DNA from: Apiospora phragmitis | Lineage: Eukaryota > Ascomycota > Sordariomycetes > Amphisphaeriales > Apiosporaceae | DNA: 64,000 bases | Reading direction: 5' to 3' | Assembly: GCA_038363925.1 (NCBI GenBank) | Contig: JAQQWL010000005.1 | Location: 744,001-808,000 of the forward strand | Made by a program: the position numbers and the translations under genes | Shown: positions 22,890-35,272 of the stretch, one piece after another | How the letters are laid out: every line of letters begins with the position of its first letter | How positions within the stretch are numbered: position 1 is the stretch's first letter | The notes under the pieces: model-generated | Told to the model about the DNA's origin: nothing | The model's input: only the letters and a program-made list of their open reading frames with translations | The model's database searches: none

Positions 22890-24352
22890 ATGGGTTCTGG
22901 TTCGACTCTGGAAAGCCCAAACATTCTGGACTGCCCCAGCGAGATCCTATCGTCTATTCTTCTTTCCTGCTCTCCTGCCGATCATCTTCGCTTATCCCGG
23001 GTAAATAAGCGACTGAACGGAGTGGCAAACCGTTTGCTTTACTCCACTGTCCAGTTCAGATGGACAGCCCAAAGGATCATGACTGTCGAAGGGGTGACCC
23101 CTCCCGTCACAATCTTCCTGCGCAGCATCTAGGCAATCCACAGCTCGCCGCCCTTGTCCAAAGCCTCCGGCTGGTAAGGGTGGCAGCTTTTGCGATAGCT
23201 GGAGGTCCCGCAAGAACCTACCAAAGCTCTCTTGGGCCGGGACGGGCTCGACTCTGGACCGGGTAGTCAGCTTAGTGGCCGAGCTCCCGCTTCCCTATAC
23301 TCAAGACTGGCTCCGGGGGCTCGAAGAAGGCACCATGGATGCAATAATCGCCTGCCTACTTACACGACTCCCAAACTTACGTTCTTTCGTTACCACGAAT
23401 AACTTCACGAAAGAAATGAAACTTCAACGGTCCATGTTTTAGTCTGTTCTTTATGGGCAAAATCGAGTTGGTCACCCGCAGAATCAAGTCGGTTGGCTTC
23501 CTCATTTTGACCAACTTCACGAGGTCTCTGCAGATTTCTACAGGAACTACGATTGCTATTGCGATCCCAACACAGAAACTTTGCAGTCATTCTTTCTATC
23601 TGCCTGCGATCCAAACCCTCGATCTCTGCCTAGATAACCCAGCCAGGTTCTCATGGCCAGCCGCCATAGCTCCCGACCCTACCACCCTTACCTCGTTAAC
23701 GTTACGCCACGTTCGGGAATCGGCCTTGAAGGGGATCTTATCATGCACCAAACGACTGATAAAGCTGGACTGGCAGTTCCTCTACTCCGAGCGTAATATA
23801 GCTACGCGGCAGAAAGCCCCCCCCCCCCAAATTGCCGACCTCGACGTCCTTATCGATGCTCTGACTCCCGTCCAGGATACTCTTAAGGACCTAACGGTAG
23901 GGGCAGACGCCATTCAGGCCGGACTCGACTACGAGTCCTCAATCGAAGTCAGGGGTTCCCTCAAGAGACTGGTTGAGTTCGACAAGGTCGAACGACTTCA
24001 AGTACCGCTTCCATTTCTGGCCGGGAGGCTCATTCCCAACAATCGCCTCTGCGTTTCCGAGCAGAATCCGAAGAATCTTCGGACATTGGCCATCAACGAA
24101 GGCTTGAGAGATTTTGGTGAAGATGACTGGGATAACGAGATTTCCTTGAACCTGCTGGACTGGCTGTACGAAGGACTCGGCTCAACGCCGTTCATTGAAC
24201 AGTTGGATTTGGGATTGGTGACAGGTCATGGTGAAGGAGGGTTCTGCTGCGAACTGAAGAGACTGTTGGGCAAGGAACGAGTTCCAATCAAGGTGACCTG
24301 GCACGGCAAGCCTCAAGGTGCCGAACCGAACATCACCAGCACCACGCAATGA
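22890..24352 (+). pseudogene. F-box protein gene with several frame breaks
   Basis: The first frame (from ATG 22890) carries an F-box: ILDCPSEILSSILLSCSPAD, then LRLSRVNKRLNGVANRLLYS. This is the Skp1-binding module of SCF ubiquitin ligases and is followed in fungi by LRR-like C-termini. The protein continues only by changing frame: at about 23130 (to LGNPQLAALVQSLRLV), about 23178 (to DSWRSRKNLPKLSW, then RLPNLRSFVTTNNFTKEMKL) and about 23597. After this the frame stays open to the stop at 24352 with an LRR-like region (PAIQTLDLCLDNPARF, LTSLTLRHV). A TAG at about 23440 replaces a likely CAG. A run of 12 C lies in frame at 23817-23828. With three shifts and a stop it is most likely a pseudogene. 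Substrate unknown. Confidence 0.7.
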
Positions 24353-25026
24353 AGAAGATGAGGACTTCCTTACAGGTCAAGAGTTATCTCGAATATTGGT
24401 CACGAAACTGAATATCAGTTCCATGATGGATTAAGTCCAGTAGGTTGGACACGACGTTCTTGGGTAGAGGCTTTGGTAGTTTTACAGGATGGATTGCATT
24501 GCACTATTTCTTAAGTTAATAGTATTCTCCAAACCCCCGTTCCTTCTCATAGTCCTTATCTCGGTGCCCTTCTTCCTTTTCACTAGAGCAACTCCCGATA
24601 AAGCGCGTGGAGGCAATAGTAGACGGTTAGCGATCAGTCGTCATAATTGGCTCAAGCACGGTTTCCGTCCCATATAGACCCCGCATTAGTCAGCACTTAA
24701 GGCTTAACCGGTGGAAAGGGGGCGTAAGCGGCAGCGAGAGGAGTATTGACGGGAAGGGGGACAGGACCTAAGCATCATTATATGGATTGTGAAAAGAAGG
24801 AAAAGATTGTATTGGTATTATCGGGTCATAATTTGTTATAATATTACTAGGCTGTAACATATCCAGTGCCCTCGAGAGCACAAAAATTCTCGCCTGGCAA
24901 CCCAGCTGGGCTAATCTTGGCGCCCGTGGGCATTATGAGATCATCAATGCAATAATACCATCCCAACCGTGACCTGAAATCAATGACAAGAGGGATAATT
25001 GTGCAAAGATATCGATACGTGCACAT
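24353..25026. other. Intergenic, nothing recognised
   Basis: Lies between the convergent 3' ends of the F-box relic and the P450 gene, so it should contain both 3' UTRs. I see no coding or RNA feature in it. Confidence 0.5.
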
Positions 25027-26823
25027 TCAGTGCTTGGAGCGCAGATGGGCGCGTTCATGATCGCCTCTTGGCGTAAGATGGATGAACAACGGCGACTTCT
25101 CGAATAAATTGTGGATCTGGATCCCATCGGCCCATCTTTCGTAGCCGTCGGCCAGTCGCATATCAAAGTTGAACAACATACGGGCCATGATAGTGCGCAT
25201 CTCCGCGTAGGCAAGGCTGTGTGTGAAAATAACATGGTTAGTCAAGGTGCAGTACTGGATGTCGGCGACGAGGACGTCGACGCTACTTAGGGAAGGCGGA
25301 TTGTATCATACTTCTTGCCTAGACAGTTCCTGCTGCCGTGAGAGAAGGGCTCGAATGCTTCTTTGCGGTCGTGGGCGAAACGGGGATCCTCGCCAAGCCA
25401 GCGCTCTGGGTGGAACTCTTCCGGCAGAGCAAAGTTGCCGGGGTGATGATACATCGAATAGTGCCAAATCCCGAGCTTGGTCTTTCCGGATGGTAAGCAG
25501 AGAATGAAATGTATCAAGTGTTCGAGTTTTGCATTACAAGGGATATTGAAATACCCAGCACAGAAGGATGAGACTGGTGCAAAGCATGAAGAAGGAGAAA
25601 AGGAAGAGAATAGGAAAACATACGTTTTCGGGAATGTGGTCGCCGCAGATCTGCCGTCCCCCAGGTGGCGTCACCCGCGGAACTGTGACCGGCACAGGAG
25701 GGAATATGCGAAGGGCCTCCTCGAACATAGCAATCATGTACTTGAGCGACTGCACGCTGTTGAAGTTGATCTCGTCATCCCGCGCGAATGTCGCGAAGAG
25801 CTCGTCGGTGACCTTCTGCATCTTGTCGGGTGGGTGAGCAGCAGGTACGACGCGAACGACAGGATCGACGCCGTGGTCTCGGAGCCCGCGACGATGAACA
25901 GGTTCGCGTTCTCCTCGAGCTGGTTGCGCGTCAGGGACAGGCCGGCCTTGTCTGTGCGCAGCATCGAGTCGACGAAGTCGGGCCTGTCGGTCACGGTGCC
26001 CAGTCGTTTGTCCAGCTTCTCCCGCACATAGCCCATGTGCTCCTTCACCTGCTCCGTGGCCATGCGGCCCAAGACCGAATCGATCAGGTCGCCGAGCCAG
26101 GGCACCGTGCGCCGGTACTGCACGACCCGCGCGTTCAGCTTGATCCACGAAAAGACGACGGCGACCCAGGGGTGCAGCGCCGCGCTCTCGAGGCAGCCGA
26201 AGGCCTCGCCGAACGCGAGGTCGCCGATGATGTCGAAGGTGGCGTAGTTGTACCAGAGGACCATGTTCAAGGGAATCCCCCGGTCCACCACGGCCTTCTC
26301 GCGGAGCCGCTCGACCAGAAGGTCAATGTAGCGCATGATGATGGGCTGCTGGTCCAGCATGCGCGAGGCCGAGAAGCCGTGCGACAGCATGGCGCGCATC
26401 ACGCGGTGCCGGTCCCGCGGCGCGCCGATCACGCTGTCCTCGACGTTGAGGCCCCGGAAGATGAGCGGGTCCTTCTCGTTCTCAGGCACGCCGCGCGGGA
26501 TGTAGCCCATGACCTCGCGCCAGGCGTCGGGGCGCAGGAACGAGAGCTCGTCGGGCGCGACGCGGACGATGTCGGCGCCGTACTGGAGGTGCAGCTGCAG
26601 GATGGTCTGGGGCGCGTGGCCGCTCAGCCAATTGCGCAGGTACGGCAGGCGGCTGGCGGCCCAGAGCTTGGGGCCCGGGTACTTGCGGGAGGGGGTGGAG
26701 GAGGAGGTTGTAGATGGGCTTGACGGCGAGGACGTACAGGAGGCCGAGGGCGGAGGCTGCGATCATCAGGGCTAGGCCGAGATGGGCGGGCTTCACATTA
26801 CCCAACAGTTGAAGGTTAGGCAT
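25027..26823 (-). CDS. Cytochrome P450 monooxygenase (two frame breaks)
   Basis: A membrane-anchored fungal P450 of about 500 residues. From the N-terminus at 26823 there is a hydrophobic anchor (GLALMIAASALGLLYVLAV), then the proline-rich hinge and YPGPKLWAASRLPYLR, an I-helix AGSETT, the ExxR motif in EEALRIFPP, a PERW motif and the heme loop FSHGSRNCLGK with its cysteine ligand. Two introns fit GT..AG rules: 25482-25623 (GTATGT..AAG) and 25217-25311 (GTATGA..CAG). The frame shifts at a C run near 26687-26696 (one extra base between LLLHPL and RKYPGP) and again near 25828-25832 (one base missing between LLLTHP and DKMQKV). All motifs survive, so these may be assembly errors or very recent mutations. 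Substrate unknown; benzoate/isotrichodermin-type P450s look similar. The gene is not in an obvious biosynthetic cluster. Confidence 0.85.
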
Positions 26824-28892
26824 GTCGGCGAATGGCTGATTACAGAGTAATGTTTTGGCGATGTGGATGGGCTGGTTATGGAAGATGAATAGAAACCAGG
26901 ATACGGTTCACAAGCTTGCACACTAAGGCCCAAGGGCAGAAGCCCTTGACCTTTATAAGTATCATGTAGTTATGTATAGTACGGCATGTCACACATCTCG
27001 ATCGCTCCCAGATTCTTCAGAGCAGCATTCTCCTTCTGTTCCAACCCAATGCCAAGTCAACCCAGCGATATGACCCCTTGGTTTCACAGACAGTAGGTCG
27101 ACGATGGTCGAAGCACCTCCACGGGTGTAACACCAGCCCGAAGGCAAGAGTAGGCGAGAGTTGGGTGCAGATTGCCAATACGTTTACGCCTGACCCCATG
27201 GATGGCTCGTCATCTCGTGGCAGCGTGGCATGAACATATGCGACACCATCACCAAAGGCCAGCCAGTAATAAGTCGCAAGCATATTAACAGCCCCCTATT
27301 GCCCCACCGCCAAGCTTCCACCGCGTGAGACTGGAGGGTCTGTACGTGCAGGACTGCAAGTTGCTTAATCATGTATACCTGGGTAGTACAGCCATGCGAT
27401 GTCGAAATAGAGTGCGGGCTCCGTTGCGATGCGACCTCTCCCCGGCCCCCACTAATGATCCTGCAGGGTATTGAACTACACTCCGGTTTTCCAGATTAGT
27501 GAGGGGCACTTCTTTTCTTCTGCAGGAAACCGAACGGCTCGCCAATTGCGACGATGGTTGCTTTTGCCGATGCAAGTAAATATGATAGCTGCGCGAAATC
27601 CTGCTTCTGGGTCTTTCATGTGCACGTCCACAAGATCCAAATGCAGGCCTATTGGGCGCAACCGCTGGATAGCTCCCGCGGATATACCCTCCATCCCTTG
27701 CAACGCTCGCCAGAAGACACCTCCCTCGGGCCCAAACGCCTCACATGATGACTGGGCACATCATATCTGCCGTATTCTGATAATGTCGGGAGTCGACATT
27801 GAATCATGGAGACGTGGGTAGGGCTCTCTCCCTACGTCAGCCTCACCCGCTCGTTTCTTTATTGTGTCATCATCTCCGCACTGGCAAGGGACGGCACGTA
27901 ACGGCACATACTATTAAGTGGGAACCTCATGCATATCATAGAAGCTTGGCTGAGGGAGTGCCGATTGCATGTAGCAGCACTGGTTACTTAGTCAATCACG
28001 TAGCAGAGAGGCTGGATATCGAACCAGTAGTCAAACCCATGTCCCAAAGGAATGACGATCCAACCTCGAACCGGTTCATTGTATAAACTGCCACTGAAGG
28101 AATATCCTTTACTCTTAAGTAGCATCATTGTAATCAAGCCCGTAGTGCTTGGTGACGGGGTAAACGAGAAGCGGCGCAGCAATTCGTATTAGACTAGAAG
28201 CATCTCTATAATAGTTCTTGGAGCTAGACACAAAAGGGGGTTTAGTATTGCTAAAGATGACGACCATGAAGAGGGTGCTTGATAAGCTATACATTGGATG
28301 AGTAGATACGATATGTCACTTCAGCGTCCCGTGGACAGCCAATGATTGCTATTGCTATATTTATTTGATCGACAGATGCGGCGCTGGTTCCAGCATCATA
28401 TGATTATTGGTACCCTCGGCCATCGACAGTTATGTAACCAATAGAGGGCGTGCACGGCATGCGGCGCCAATGCATTGCTGATTACGACCCACCGGCAGCA
28501 TTCAACAGAGTGCATGGCCTTATGGCGTGGGTGGTGCTGCAGTTAGGGCTTGGGTTGCACCAGACTTTGCCTGAAAGAGGCATGCTATCAACCGGCTACT
28601 AGACAGGGCAATCATGTGTGAGGCAGCCAGGAGAATGGCCGGCGCCGTTATATTGTGGGGTCCTGACATAGACTGGAAAGCAAGGGGCCATAATGCTACA
28701 GTTACTAGAATAACCCGCGAGTGGATTACTATAGACTACTAGTAAGAACCTTTTCCACTCTAACCTATATTACTATTACTATAACAAATACCTAATTCCA
28801 AATCCAGGAAGGCATCAGAAGTACCAACATGATCTCGACCCTCAACTCCTTATTACAATATCAAACTGCACCACCATCTCAGGAACCCAACA
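26824..28892. other. Long intergenic stretch, no supported gene
   Basis: About 2 kb upstream of the P450 gene. Only short overlapping frames of 60-116 codons occur (for example 27471-27821), without domains. Composition is mixed and the region contains no repeat that I could match elsewhere in the window. It should hold the P450 promoter on its left side. Confidence 0.4.
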
Positions 28893-28981
28893 CTACTCCG
28901 AATCAGAATCGTCGGGATGCTTTTCCACCTCAATGCCGCCCAAGGACCGATACCGTCGTATACTGGAGAAGCCCGCAAAGG

Positions 28982-29902
28982 CTACCATCGGCCAATACTC
29001 CACCTCCCCAGTCGACGCACATCCTCGTGCGTGAGTAGTAGATAGGAGGGATCGTTGGAGATTGTGTATAAAAATCGACGAGGGGGCGGCATCTCTCCAT
29101 ACAACATCCCAAGGAAGTCGTGGAGACGGTGCGATCCCGAGTAGTCTGGCTCCCGCATCGACTTTTCCTGCTGGGCGTACTGCCGATGACTGTCCAGGTT
29201 GGGCCAGCAATAGAGGACCTCCGGTCGACGCAACGTCTTCTCACTCGCCTCGGTTTCCGCCTTGTAGACTTGGTGCACCTCTGTCGAAACACACCAGGCA
29301 CAACTAGCTTCCTCGAGCACGCTGGCGTCTAGTGCATAGTAGACGACAACCAGTCTTTCAAAGAGTTTGAGGAACCGCATAAGCCACCTCGGGTGCCTGA
29401 GGTTCAGTCGATATTTGTCGAAGTAGTGGGGACCGATGGCCAGTTGACGGATGTGTTCAGCGAATTCCTGAATCGGGATCCCCCAAATCGGTGGGCGGCA
29501 TTCTTGCTTGGGCCTTTTGTCCAATAATATCACGTCGCGTTCAGCGTCAAACCGGATGGCGAGCTTGTCGCAGCTGTATTTCCCCAAGGTGTGAGGAAAC
29601 GCTCTAAGCGCCTCGAAGCGGCTCTCTCGGTTCACGGCCAATACTGCTCTTATACTGGCTGTCTGCCGGACCAGGCTCGGGCAGGGTATAGCCACCTTCG
29701 CCCCTTTCCGGCCGTCTGGACGCCAAGCCTCGAAGGCGAGCACCTGGGGCCCGCGCCCGGGGCATATGGGCGCAAAACACCGCCAAACGAGTAAGCGTAT
29801 CTCCGGCGGAAGGGCGAAGAATCGGGGAAACGTCTTGGCTGCTGCTGGCTGCTGCTTTTGATATGAGAGGTCATTGCCCGCACTCAAAGTTAACGACGGC
29901 AT
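28982..29902 (-). CDS. 2EXR domain protein
   Basis: Single-exon frame of 306 codons from ATG 29902. The N-terminal half carries the 2EXR signature FPRFFALPPEIRLLVWRCF, then ILAVNRESR-like (AVLAVNRESRFEALRAFP) and DVILLD. These are the features of PF20150, a family expanded in Sordariomycetes and Leotiomycetes with no known biochemical role. The frame stops at TAG 28982-28984, while an alternative frame overlapping the end gives an acidic tail (EKHPDDSDSE) ending at 28893. The true C-terminus may therefore lie there after a small indel or intron. No signal peptide or membrane segment. It stands alone between long intergenic stretches. Confidence 0.75.
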   Translation of the reverse strand: MPSLTLSAGNDLSYQKQQPAAAKTFPRFFALPPEIRLLVWRCFAPICPGRGPQVLAFEAWRPDGRKGAKVAIPCPSLVRQTASIRAVLAVNRESRFEALRAFPHTLGKYSCDKLAIRFDAERDVILLDKRPKQECRPPIWGIPIQEFAEHIRQLAIGPHYFDKYRLNLRHPRWLMRFLKLFERLVVVYYALDASVLEEASCAWCVSTEVHQVYKAETEASEKTLRRPEVLYCWPNLDSHRQYAQQEKSMREPDYSGSHRLHDFLGMLYGEMPPPRRFLYTISNDPSYLLLTHEDVRRLGRWSIGRW

Positions 29903-32226
29903 GATGACGACGACGGATGAAGTCTACGGAACCGAGGGAAATCAGAAAATGATGGATATCGTAGGAATGATTCCTGACCGCGTGCGGATTCTCCGGAGAG
30001 AGATCGGCGGTGGGATGTCAGCATAAGCTCACCGCCATCATCATCTGATGTAAGTGTGTGTGTGTGTTGGGACTCCTCGGTCCGGGAAAGGTTGCTTACT
30101 TTCGTTGGCAGCATCTGCAGCCAGTTGGCTGCCAAGGGCGCTTAGGCCCCTCACCGGCTTCAACAAGGTTTCCCAGCCACAATTGCGCCAACACCACCTT
30201 CCTCTTCCATGGCCTTTGAAGCAGCCTTCATGTTCGAATTAGCGACAGGATTGTCCGATATTTTCTTAGCATTGGCAAGGATATTTCATATATACCTCCC
30301 TTTGGGACCCTGAGTATTACGCCCTCGCGGAGTACTTTGCTGGGGTTTGACTGTCTCACAGGCAGCATCGAGATCCTCAGCTACTCGTGGTAGACGTACC
30401 TCGCACTCGGCATCCTTGGCTTCTTCATCCACGTAGCTGAACTCTGCTTGTCGAGTTTGAATTTGTTCATGAATCGGGCGGCGACGTGCTGTGCGCAGTA
30501 CGTCCATTTCTGCGCTACTCTCGGCTTACTAGTGAAGCAGAAGTTCAACCCCATCGTGGTCTGTTGGTTGCGATTGTATGTAGCACAGGCCTAACGGACC
30601 CCCCCTTTCAACTCGTGATCCCATGCGACAAGGTCACACCTCTATCAATAGGGGTCTCAAGATATGGTTTACCCGAGATTGTCACTGTTGGTTTGACCCG
30701 AGGGCTCTTGCCAAGCCAACGCTGTGCGACACACGCTGCACCAAGGTTGGTATTGCCTCCCTTACTTGCACCCGATTGCTTTCGGCACGGGCCGACATAG
30801 ACGGTCCGGTCCAGAGGGCTGGTAGCCAATTGAACCTAAGACCCATCATTTGCTTTCTTTCGGCTCCAGATGGCGGGAGTCGTTTGCGCAGCCCTCTGGG
30901 GAAGAGTCACTTCGCCAAGACCATTTGCTGCTGGGTCAGTGCGAGGAGGAGATGGAACCTGGCCTACCATGCAAGACTGCATGAGGTGACCAGGGTTGCT
31001 TGATGGCATGCCCGAGATCGGACCCTTGACCACCATAACTGTATCACAGTGAGATCGAAGTGCAAACGCCTTTTCTAAAAGGCGCGTGGACTTTTAGAGG
31101 TCAAAAGTGTCCCGGCTTGCGACATGAACCACTCAGACCTCGTGGTAGCGGCGACGTACACCAAGACGTGGCAGTTCTGCAGCCAGGAGTGCTTGGGAAC
31201 TGGCGACAGGGATGCCCGTGTGCCACTGCATACTTTCCATGCAAGCAGAGAACGCCATGCATCGGGGCATTCTTTGACGACAGAGCGACAAAATTGAGAG
31301 ATCTTCGGCAGTATCACGAGCGATTCCTATTTATATCCCGTATCTGACTAGAAGAAATGGATGATGAGATTATTCGATTGATTACCAACGGTGAGTGAGA
31401 GTAGGCCGCTTCCGAAATCTACGACATCCGTTCCTCCGATATGCAAACGCCGATAAAGTCGATTGCTTCAGATAACGGGTAAAGCTCCTCCGAAAGTACA
31501 TGTTCTGCAGCAGATGCGCTCTAGCCCGCTACTGATCTAGCGGGAGACGGCAGGACGGATTGCCGAAGCGAGCGAATACTGGAGTCAAGCTCTCCAAGCT
31601 TCCAACTTCCCTTCTCGTACATAATCATTAGTGGTATTACCGGGGCCCTCCGAGATTTGGGAGCTCGGAGGTGGTGCGGCATCACCAGAATCTGTTTGAC
31701 CTGTTTCCCCAGAGTTCTAGTTTCTGACCAGTCTGACTCTCCAAAACCCCGTTGGAGTACTTGCTGGCTGGCTAAACCAAAACCGGCGACCGATCCGGCT
31801 AAGTAGAAGTCAGCGTTCCCACTAACCCCTCCAAAACCAACTGTGCCTGTGCCGTGCGTACAGGGGATAACGCTAATACTGAGCGTTAGCCGTCGGGCTT
31901 CCTCAGTTCCCTTGTGATTGATATGTGATAAGAGACGACGCATCATCGCTTGTCCAGTCTGTGAATAGTATTTGTGTATTTCCATTAGTAAATAAGGACA
32001 AGGCGCATCTATCCATACCTGGAAGATCGAACCTTGCAGCACTTATAATCTAGCATCTCTCATCAATAACTCTCTGCTCAACTCTGTTTCTACGTCTCTG
32101 CCCCTCTGCCGAGTCTGCCCCTCTCTGAACTCTGCGATCCAGGCACTTATACCCCCCGCCCCCACTACCCCACGTTTTGCGTGAAACTCCCACGATAGCC
32201 TCTCCCTCTCTCGCAAACAAAACAAG
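29903..32226. other. Intergenic region between divergent 2EXR and GGT-family genes
   Basis: About 2.3 kb with many short frames on both strands and no domain I can recognise. Candidates 30286-30507 (minus) and 31521-32042 (minus) were inspected and lack support. The last ~130 bp before 32227 are CT-rich (ctctgctcaactctg, cccctctctgaactctg), a usual feature of filamentous-fungal core promoters. Confidence 0.4.
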
Positions 32227-34199
32227 ATGCCGCTGACCGTCCCCTCCGTGTTCCCGCCCGGCTCGGACCCGTTTATGAAGTTCGCCAGCCGCCGAAGCGT
32301 CGTCCACAGTACCAAGGGCATCGTCGCCTGCACCCAACCATTGGCCGCGAAATGCGGCATCGAGATCCTAGACGTAGGCGGCAACTGCGCTGATGCAGCG
32401 GTAGCAGTAGGTAAGTAGTTGAGCGAATTCATAATTACAAGCCAAAAACAGACACACTAATAAAGACCAACCCACCCTCCAGCGGCGGGCCTGAACATAA
32501 CCGAGCCCGCCTCGACCGGCATCGGCGGCGACGTCTTCTGCCTGTACTACGACGCCGCGACCAAAAAGATCTCGGCCCTGAACGGTTCCGGGCGCGCCGG
32601 CAGCAAGTGCACGCTCGAGACGATCCGCAAAGACCTGGGTCTCGAGGAGGGCGACAAGAGCGGCAAGATCGACATGCAGAGCGTGCACGCTGTGACGGTC
32701 CCCGGCGCGCCCGCGGGCTGGTGCGACACGGTCGAGCGGTTCGGCAGCGGCAAGGTCACCTTGGAGCAGATCCTCGCGCCCGCCATCGAGCTGGGCGAGA
32801 AGGGGTTCCCTGTCTCGGAGCTGGTGACGCATTATGTAAGTCTGCCCAAACGGTTTGAGTATTTAGCTAATAATAAATACAGTGGGCCAAAGCCGAGCCC
32901 ACCATCCGTGCCGCCTCGCCCAACTTCCGCGAGATGCTCAAGGACGACCCGAGCGCGCCCGACGGCGTGCGGGCGCCGCGGCCGGGCGAGATCATGAAGA
33001 ACCTGACCCTAGCCAAAACGTTCCGCACACTAGCGACGGAGGGCAAGAAGGGGTTCTACACGGGCCGCATCGCCGAGGAGCTGGTCAAGATCGTCCAAGA
33101 CCTGGGGGGACCTCGAACTCGACGACCTGGCGCACCACCTCGAGATGGGCAGCGAGCCCGTGGACCCTATCTCGCTGAAGTTCCGGGGCCAGGGCGTGGC
33201 CGAGGCGCTCCGGGACAACATCCTGAAAAGCGGCGCTGACGATAAGGACTTGGATATGGGCTTGGAGCTTTGGGAGCACCCGCCAACGGCCAGGGCATCG
33301 TGGCCCTGATGGCGCTCGGCATCATCCAAGAGCTCGAAGCGGCCGGCACGATCCCGACCTTCACGCGGGCCGACTTCAACACGCCCGCGTACCTGCACGT
33401 CATTGTCGAGGCCCTGCGCATCGCCTTCGCCGACGCGAGCTGGTGGGTGACGGATCCCAACGTCGAAAAGGTGCCCTCGGCCGGGCTCATCAGCCCCGAG
33501 TACCTGCGCGAGCGGGCCAAGCTATTCGACCCGGCCCGTGTCACGGACAAGCCGCTACTGCACGGCCAGCCCTCGCCTGCGCTGCAGAGCAGCGACACGG
33601 TGTACTTCGCTTGCTCTGACAGCCAGGGCAACGCCATCTCCTTCATCAACAGCAACTACGGCGGCTTCGGCACGTGCATCATTCCGAAGGGGTGCGGCTT
33701 CACGCTGCAGAACCGCGGCGCCAATTTCAGCCTGGACAAGGACCACCCCAACGTCCTGGCACCCCGGAAGCGGCCCTACCACACCATCATCCCCGCCGCC
33801 GTCACGAACCTGCACGACGGCGGGTCGCTGCACTCGGTGTACGGCGTCATGGGCGGCTTCATGCAGCCGCAGGGCCACGTCCAAACCCTGCTAAGCCAGA
33901 TCGTGGGCGGGCTCAACCCTCAGCAGGCGCTCGACGCGCCGCGCGTGTGCATCGGGGCGGGGATGCCCGACGAGGGCGAGGTCATGGACCGCACCGTCTA
34001 CGTCGAGGAGGGCATGAGCGAGGAGACCATTGAGGGGCTCAAGAAGCTAGGCCACAAGGTCGAGGTCTTGATGGAGCAGGATCGGGGCATGTTCGGGCGG
34101 GGGCAGATCATCCGGTGGAGCGTCGATGCGATCGAGAATGTTGGCATCTGGTCGGCGGGCAGCGACATGAGGGGGGATGGGGCGGCGCACCCGCAGTAG
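32227..34199 (+). CDS. Gamma-glutamyltransferase family protein (Ntn-hydrolase)
   Basis: Encodes a cytosolic-looking member of the GGT family closest in layout to bacterial YwrD-type enzymes: MPLTVPSVFPPG.., then FASRRSVVHSTKGIVACTQP, GGNCADAAVAVAAGLNITEP and GIGGDVFCLYY. The autoprocessing/nucleophile Thr lies in SSDTVYFACSD, followed by GNAISFINSNYGGFG and a C-terminal GHVQTLLSQ..GGLNPQQAL region. No signal peptide is seen, unlike classical GGT1. Introns: 32411-32482 and 32836-32882. The start has a good CAAGATG context. Two frame breaks: within a G run at 33104-33109, and at 33279-33284 where one C seems missing in HPPNGQG. Between them the sequence reads normally (DDLAHHLEMGSEPV). The family cleaves or transfers gamma-glutamyl groups, as from glutathione; the exact substrate here is unknown. 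Confidence 0.85.
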
Positions 34200-34539
34200 A
34201 GGAAGAGCGTTTAAATCGAGACAGTACGAGAAATGAGTCGTGAGTTACCGAAGGGGTTGGTTATCTCCGTTGAATAAGGAATGTTATGGCGCTGCAGCTC
34301 TTTTCTAGTCCCCATGATTCGTTAGTAGTAAGTACTGCATATAATCTGCGAATATTGTTCAGCTCAACAGCGCATCCGAGCACAGTGTTATGTTGTCAGT
34401 CTTCGAAGATGGTTGTTCATTAAGTTGGTAGAATTGCGTCTCGTAATGTACAAGTAGGTAGTTTCGCACGCCGAATTCCAGAAACTCGTAAAGTCGCCCG
34501 CCCGCCATACAAAAGCAGAGTCGATCCGTCGGCCTAGTT
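34200..34539. other. 3' intergenic region between convergent genes
   Basis: The GGT-family and GRX5 genes converge here. The stretch should carry both 3' UTRs and no other feature was seen. Confidence 0.5.
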
Positions 34540-35272
34540 TTATTTCGACTCCGACTCGGCGCCCTCCAGAGGGGCAAGGACGTTCTTCTCCTCCAGCATC
34601 TTGGCTAGCGAGCCGTCCTGGTGCATCGAGACCAGGATGTCGCACCCGCCTACGAATTCCTTCTCAAGGTACAGCTGCGGGATCGTCGGCCAGTCGGAGA
34701 ACTCCTTGATACCTGTATACCAAGCGATCAGTTAGATATTTGTCATTTGATTGCATGGAAACCCGTATTCCCATTCACTCTCAATCCCATGTTGCGACAA
34801 CATAGCGATGGTCGTCGTATTTCTGTTCAAGCTTACCTGATCGCAACTCGTCGTCCTCGAGCACGTTGAAGGCGGCGAACTTGTTGGGGTCGACGCCCTG
34901 CAGGCCGAGGATCTGGATGCTGGCGCGGGAGAAGCCGCACTGGGGGGTCTCGGGGGTGCCCTTCATGAAGAGCACGACGGGGGCGGAGCCGACGGCCTTC
35001 TCGATGGCCTGGCGCGTCGTGTCGGATAGCAGGCGGGCCTGGAAGGCGGAGAGGAAGGGCGCGGGGCGCATGGCGGCCGAGGAGCGCATCGCCATGGGGC
35101 GGGCGGCTTGCCGGAAGCCCTGTCATCGGTCGCGGGTCAGTCGCAGTGTTACTGTTTCCACAGGCGGACGGCATGGTATGTGTGCAACTAGCAAGCATCC
35201 CAATGTTTGACTGATTGGAGCTCAAACGGAGTCTGGATTACTCACGGCGGAGAAGAGAGATCTGGACCACAT
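34540..35272 (-). CDS. GRX5: Mitochondrial monothiol glutaredoxin
   Basis: Three exons: 35246-35272, 34837-35119 and 34540-34712, with GT..AG introns of 126 and 124 nt. The first exon gives MWSRSLFSA, and together with exon 2 forms an arginine- and alanine-rich mitochondrial presequence. The glutaredoxin domain follows: [20 protein letters not shown] with the monothiol CGFS active site, then [20 protein letters not shown] (the cis-Pro and glutathione-binding region) and a C-terminal [14 protein letters not shown]. The length of about 160 residues fits yeast Grx5. In that family the protein works with ISCU-type scaffolds and glutathione to transfer [2Fe-2S] clusters in the mitochondrial matrix. 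Unlike several neighbours the frame is clean. It is divergent from the PPCDC gene at 36180. Confidence 0.93.

Noticed and set aside
25830..26723. 297-codon plus-strand frame over the P450 gene
   Set aside because: Low-complexity Arg/Val/Gly-rich product opposite a GC-rich gene; a shadow of the P450 coding strand.
31521..32042. 173-codon minus-strand frame upstream of the GGT-family gene
   Set aside because: No domain, no signal peptide and no intron signals; it lies in the promoter side of a real gene.
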